From the NCBI GenBank assembly GCA_036186865.1, contig AP025054.1, positions 3,658,020 through 3,722,019 of the forward strand: a stretch of DNA of 64,000 nucleotides. Reading direction: 5' to 3'. The translations under genes and the position numbers were made by a program. This stretch comes from Eustoma russellianum (taxonomy: Eukaryota > Streptophyta > Magnoliopsida > Gentianales > Gentianaceae). Shown here in pieces: positions 59,314 to 64,000 of this stretch. The number at the start of each line of letters is the position of its first letter. The stretch's first letter is position 1. Under the pieces are notes generated by a model. That model had not been told where the DNA came from. It did not search any database and saw nothing but the letters and a program-made list of their open reading frames with translations.

Positions 59314-59599
59314 AGGGAAATCCCTCTCTGTGAAAAAGTTTTTTCTGAAGCTTAGGCTCAGAAAAAATTCATCATAGCCTTATACCTTACCCGGCCAAAC
59401 GGCTGAATACCTTCCCCAGCCAAACGGCTTATTGATCATCTATTGAACCCTCACAGTCATATTACTGTGTGGCTCTGCCTTCTCCAATAGATCCTGCATC
59501 ACACACCAAACGATGTCAGGCGCTGGAAAAACAGAAGACTCAAACCCCATACCAGAGTCTTCTTCAAGCAACTAGAACCCGGGGGAATGGGCACTACAA

Positions 59600-61010
59600 G
59601 TGGCTCAAATTCTTCGGGATAGCCTTCGTATCACTCCATCACAATCCACAATTTCAGCACCTGCGCCAGAAACGTTACACATCTCAGTAAAATTGAACAG
59701 TGGAAACTATTCTTTGTGGTCTACTGTCATATACAGGGCAATTCTTGGACAAGGAAAGGTATCACATTTGACAGGTAATCCGCAACCCCCACAGCCTTTT
59801 GAACCGGAGTATGCAAAATGGGAACAGGATGACAACAAAGTGTTCACCTGGATCCTCCAAAACGTTGAACCCACAATGATTAGCAACATTACCAGATATC
59901 CGACTGCTAAGTCCTTATGCGAAGGCTTAGCACTCACATACGGAATGGGGGAGATGGGTTACAAATTTTTGACCTTCACAAGAAGGCCAGTAGCATTCGG
60001 CAAGGAACATGCACAGTGGAAGAGTGCTGGAACAAACTACAAGATGTGTGGGTCACCATAGATACAAAGGACTCAAATCCAATGCGTTGTCCAGAGGATA
60101 TTGGGATTTACAGACAGAAAATCCAGGCCACAAGACTGTATCAATTCTTGATGGCCATTAACGACCAATTTGAGCAGGAGAAGAAGGAGATAGTAAAAAA
60201 GGACCCTCTACCGTCCCTTGAAGCAGCATTTTCAGAAATCAGACGTGCAGAGGCCAGGAATCAAGTACTCAAAGGAAATTTTCCCTCAGAAGAGATTTCA
60301 TCTCATTCATCCTCGGGAATCGGACAGGGACTCACAGGAAAAACATCAGCCACGAACAGAGGTCGTGGCAGAGGAGGAGGAACTCCGTCCTCCCGCTCAA
60401 ACTCTTCATCGCGGGAGAACAGGGATAAAAATCAGACATGCAGCCACTGCAAGAAGCGTGGTCACATAAAGGAAAGGTGCTTCCAAATCGTAGGGTACCC
60501 GGATTGGTGGGAAGGAAAAAATCCAACCACCGGTTTTGGAGGAACAGGGGCTGCAACCATGCTTTCCCAAGGGGAAGACGGGAGCCACAACTCAAAGATG
60601 AACCAGCCAACACCGGAGGAAAACTCAGAGCAGCAGCCAACAGGCTCAGCAGCTGGAGCGTTCTCAGCGGCGGCGGGAGGTAAAAGGGGGCTGGGCAGAA
60701 ACCCTAGCCCCCCTTCTTCCTTTTTATACCCGGAATTTACCCCCTTGATCCCCCAAGTTTCTGTAATTGCAAATGGTGCCCCCATCACTCCAGAAATTCT
60801 ACCCGCAGTCCCTAGAAAATCTGCGGTGGTAAGTTCTGCCACTGATCTCTCTGAAACGGAAAAGTTAGTCCCTCAAGTTTCGTTTCAATCACAAACAGGC
60901 CCTTCTATTTTTAAAAACTCCAGAAATACCCTCACTTTAGCCAAACTCCATAAATGCACAAATAATAGCCGGCCCATACCTCACGACACATCTAAATGGA
61001 TATTTGACTG
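59600..61010 (+). pseudogene. Copia gag with frameshift
   Basis: Begins MAQILRDSLRITPS and contains the Gag core LNSGNYSLWSTVIYRAI and SNITRYPTAKSLCEGLALTY. After about 59940 the frame changes by one base, and the match continues as NGGDGLQIFDLHKKASS, VEECWNKLQDVW and RLYQFLMAINDQF. A CCHC zinc knuckle (CSHCKKRGHIKERC, 60439-60480) follows a basic RGRGRGG stretch, consistent with RNA binding. The Gag part ends in a low-complexity linker before protease. Confidence 0.88.
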
Positions 61011-62435
61011 TGGGGCAACGAACACTATGTCTTTGACCCTAATGACTTTGTTAGCCACTCAACCCCTTTGAAAACTCACATTGAAACCGCGAATGGAGAA
61101 CTTGTACCTGTCCGTGGAGGTGGCACTATCTCTCTCACACCACAAATTACTTTACCACATTGTCTTTTTGTGTCATCATTATCTACTAAATTACTATCAG
61201 TTAGCCAACTCACAAAAGAATTAGATTGTGTGGTTCTAATGTATCCCTCGTTTTGCATATTGCAGGACATTCATACGGGGCGCATAATTGGACGTGGTAC
61301 TGAGAGAGGAGGCCTTTATTATGTGGACGCCGTAGAGCAGCAGGGCCGGTCTAATCTTGCCACCGGATCGGTTACTCGACAGTTATGGCTCTGGCATTGC
61401 CGGTTAGGACATTCATCGTTTAGCTATCTTAAATTTCTTTTTCCAAACCTTTTTTCAAAAATAAACAAAATGCATAATTTGACTTGTAGCACTTGCCTCC
61501 GTGCCAAATAGCCACGAGCTACATATCAGGCAAATAATACTCGTGTTGACAGTATGTTTTCCTTAGTACATTCTGATGTATGGGGACTATCTCCGCATCC
61601 TACTTCTCTTGGTTATCGTTATTATGTGATTTTTGTTGATGACTTCTCCCGCATGACTTGGCCATATGTTCTTAAACACAAATCAGAAGTCACTACCAAA
61701 TTCATGGAGTTCTACCAAATGATTAAAACTCAATTCAATACATCCATCAAAATTCTTCGTTCTGATAATGGTGGGGAATACCTAGATGGGGCACTAAAAC
61801 AATTTCTTACCCTCCATGGCATGCTTCACCAAACATCTTGTCCCGGCACTCCAGAACAAAACGGAGTAGCCGAAAGAAAAAATCGGACACTTTTACAAAT
61901 GACACGAGCCATGATGATAGATGCCAATGTACCTCAGGTTTTTTGGCCGGAGGCAGTGTCCACAGCAAATTATCTTAGTAATCGACTTCCTTCCTCCATA
62001 CTGAACCATCAGACACCACTGCAAGTGTTAGCCACCCAGACACGAATTCCTTCCGTCCTTACCTTACCCCCAAAAGTCTTTGGTTGTACCATATTTGTCC
62101 ACGTTCCAAAATCCCAACGAGATAAATTTGACCCCTGTGCTGAGAAGTGCGCTTTCGTTGGCTACTCATCATCCCAAAAGGGATATCGATGTTATAACCC
62201 TCGCACTCGCCGAATCCTCACTTCAATGAACTGTACCTTTCTTGAAACCGAACCTTTCTTTGACACTCACTCTCAGTCTCAGGGGGAGATAGCTAGAGAT
62301 GAGACTCTCGATTGGCTGTCAGAGTCACACTGGCCGGTGACTGAACCAACACGGCAAGTAGATGACGCCGATTGCACAGCAGCTAACCATGATAAAGACC
62401 TTGTCTCTTTTGTACCACCCAATGATGCTCCTTAG
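60990..62435 (+). pseudogene. Copia protease and integrase, with frameshift and stops
   Basis: The protease box reads WIFDCGATNTM, with Cys where family members usually have Ser (D-S-G-A). One base later the frame shifts (about 61028), and DPNDFVSHSTPLKTH continues in the other frame. The integrase zinc finger (LWHCRLGHSS...CSTCLRAK) ends at a TAG at 61509-61511 where the family continues. The catalytic D, D and E lie in VHSDVWG, LRSDNGGEY and PEQNGVAERKNR. A second TAG stands at 62433-62435. Confidence 0.9.
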
Positions 62436-64000
62436 ATGAACGTTCCGCAACAGGTAAGCGATGGTATACAGGTTGACATTACTAAATCTAATTCTGAGTC
62501 TGTTGCTGATATGAGTCCTAATTCCTTTGATCCTAATTCTTTTGATTCCTTCATTGAAATTAATAATCTCATTTCCCAAGAAAATTGTGTGGACGATATT
62601 GACCGATTCCCAGGGACTCAAGGGCGAATACTACCACCCAGAAAAAACAGGGGCATACCACCTGAAAGATACTCCCCTACCAAGGTAGCTCAAACGTCAA
62701 GGTATCCAATAAAGACCGTGTGTAATAACGAATCACAGTTAGCACAGAGTTTCTTTGTAACAATCTGCTCTGAAAAAATTCCTCATACCGTGGATGATGC
62801 TTGTAAGTTACCACAATGGAAGGAAGCCATGGACATAGAAATGGAAGCTTTAAAGAAGAATCAGACATGGGAAAAGTGTCAATTGCCGGATGGAAAAAAG
62901 ACCATGGGGTGCAGATGGGTATTCACTGTAAAGTACAAGGTAGACGGTAGTATTGAAAGACGCAAAGCCAGGCTGGTTGCGAAAGGATACACGCAGACGT
63001 ATGAGATTGATTATTCGGAGACATTCTCTCCTGTTGCCAGAATTGATACAATCCGAGTGTTGTTCTCTATTGCAGCAAACAAAGACTGGCCATTGCTACA
63101 GTTTGATGTAAAGAACGCGTTCTTGCATGGAGAACTACAAGAAGAAGTCTACATGGGTCCCCCTCCAGGTTTCTCTGGTGAGTTCGAACCAAAGGAAGTG
63201 TGTCGATTAAAGAAAGCATTATATGGACTCAAGCAGTCACCTCGGGCATGGTTTGGAAGGTTCACTTCAGTTATGAAGAAAGATGGGTACAAACAAAGCA
63301 ATGCATATCACACTCTCTTCTTCAAAAAACAGGGAAGTTGTATTACTTGTCTTATCATTTATGTTGATGATATGATTATTACTGGAAATGATACTAACGA
63401 AATATCTCGTCTCAGGAACCATTTGTTCACGCAATTTGAGATGAAGGATCTTGCAGGCCTAAAGTATTTCCTGGGAATCGAGGTGCTAAGGTCATCAGAA
63501 GGGATCTATATATCTCAGCGGAAATACATTCTGGATCTATTAACTGAAGTGGGGCTACTGGATGGGAAACCTGCAGATACTCCAATGATCCAAAATCAGA
63601 AGCTAGAAGTGACTCCAGGAGTTCCACTAGTGGGACAGGAACAGTATCAGAGACTGGTTGGGAAATTGATTTACCTCTCACATACTAGACCAGACATTGC
63701 ACATGCTGTTGGAGTAGTAAGTCAGTTCATGCACAGTCCGCAGAAACATCATCTTGAAGCAGTCTTCAGAATCCTAAGGTATCTCAAAGGTACACCTGGA
63801 TGAGGGATCATATTTCAGAATCATGGACATCTCGACATCGAGGCGTACACAGATGCAAACTGGACCGGAAACATGGTAGATAGAAGATCTACTTCTGGAT
63901 ATCTTACGTTGGTTGGTGGGAATTTGGTCACCTGGCGGAGTAAAAAACAATCAGTGGTTGCCCTGTCTAGTGCGGAAGCAGATTTTCGGGGAATAGCTAG
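62436..64000 (+). pseudogene. Copia reverse transcriptase and RNase H (partial)
   Basis: Reverse transcriptase is nearly intact: WKEAMDIEMEALKKNQTW, GCRWVFTVKYKVDGSIERRK, QFDVKNAFLHGEL, LYGLKQSPRAWF and the YVDDMIITGND active site (63359-63391). After RYLKGTPG a TGA at 63801-63803 interrupts the frame, and RNase H continues in the same frame (IEAYTDANWTGN, STSGYLTLVGGNLVTWRSKK, SSAEADFRGIA) to the window edge. Confidence 0.92.

Larger units (their letters stand above)
59058..64000 (+). mobile_element. Ty1/copia retrotransposon, 3' end beyond the window
   Basis: Starts with a probable 244-bp 5' LTR, then a primer site, gag, protease, integrase, reverse transcriptase and the start of RNase H, in Ty1/copia order. 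The 3' LTR lies off the window, so the LTR ends and target duplication cannot be confirmed here. Multiple lesions show that it is dead. Confidence 0.93.

Overview
The window is nuclear DNA of a flowering plant, most likely a eudicot. The evidence is spliced genes with GT-AG introns, plant-specific protein families, and a dense mixture of plant transposons (Ty1/copia, LTR derivatives, RTE LINEs, tRNA-derived SINEs, hAT MITEs) in AT-rich sequence. The species cannot be named from the sequence alone.

Four host genes can be supported. (1) At the left edge, on the minus strand, are the first two coding exons (701-847 and 1-96) of a conserved plant protein of unknown function; the gene continues off the window. 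(2) 12661-15111 (+) is an intact, intronless CrRLK1L (malectin-like) receptor kinase. (3) 18470-36569 (-) is a fourteen-coding-exon SAC3/GANP gene of the SAC3A type, predicted to act in TREX-2-linked mRNA export. It is stretched over 18 kb by introns that hold a dead copia element, LINE 3' ends and a local tandem duplication. (4) 41577-45753 (-) is a five-coding-exon gene for a roughly 1,245-residue disordered nuclear protein with an arginine/serine-rich tail. Genes 3 and 4 may both act in nuclear RNA metabolism, but that link is inference.

The rest is mostly mobile DNA. 1-12 kb holds MITEs, SINEs, an RTE LINE fragment and two related LTR copies, one of them a clear solo LTR. 15-18 kb holds a hAT-type element with an exact 8-bp target duplication, plus homopolymer and G-rich runs. 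37-41 kb holds a long-TIR MITE, a decayed coding remnant that I could not assign, and a three-unit 116-bp tandem repeat. 47-50 kb holds MITEs and simple repeats. 50081-58388 is a complete, very young LTR element on the minus strand, with 2.4-kb LTRs, an initiator-Met primer site, an ATACT target duplication and a 3.5-kb interior with no polyprotein, which is the structure of a LARD. 59058 to the right edge is a Ty1/copia element on the plus strand, recognisable throughout but broken by two frameshifts and three stops.

The most unusual signals are the young LARD, the three consecutive GCGCGTG-N6-CACGCGC palindromes inside each of its LTRs, and five copies of one near-perfect hairpin MITE family, two of which lie just outside the two ends of the LARD.
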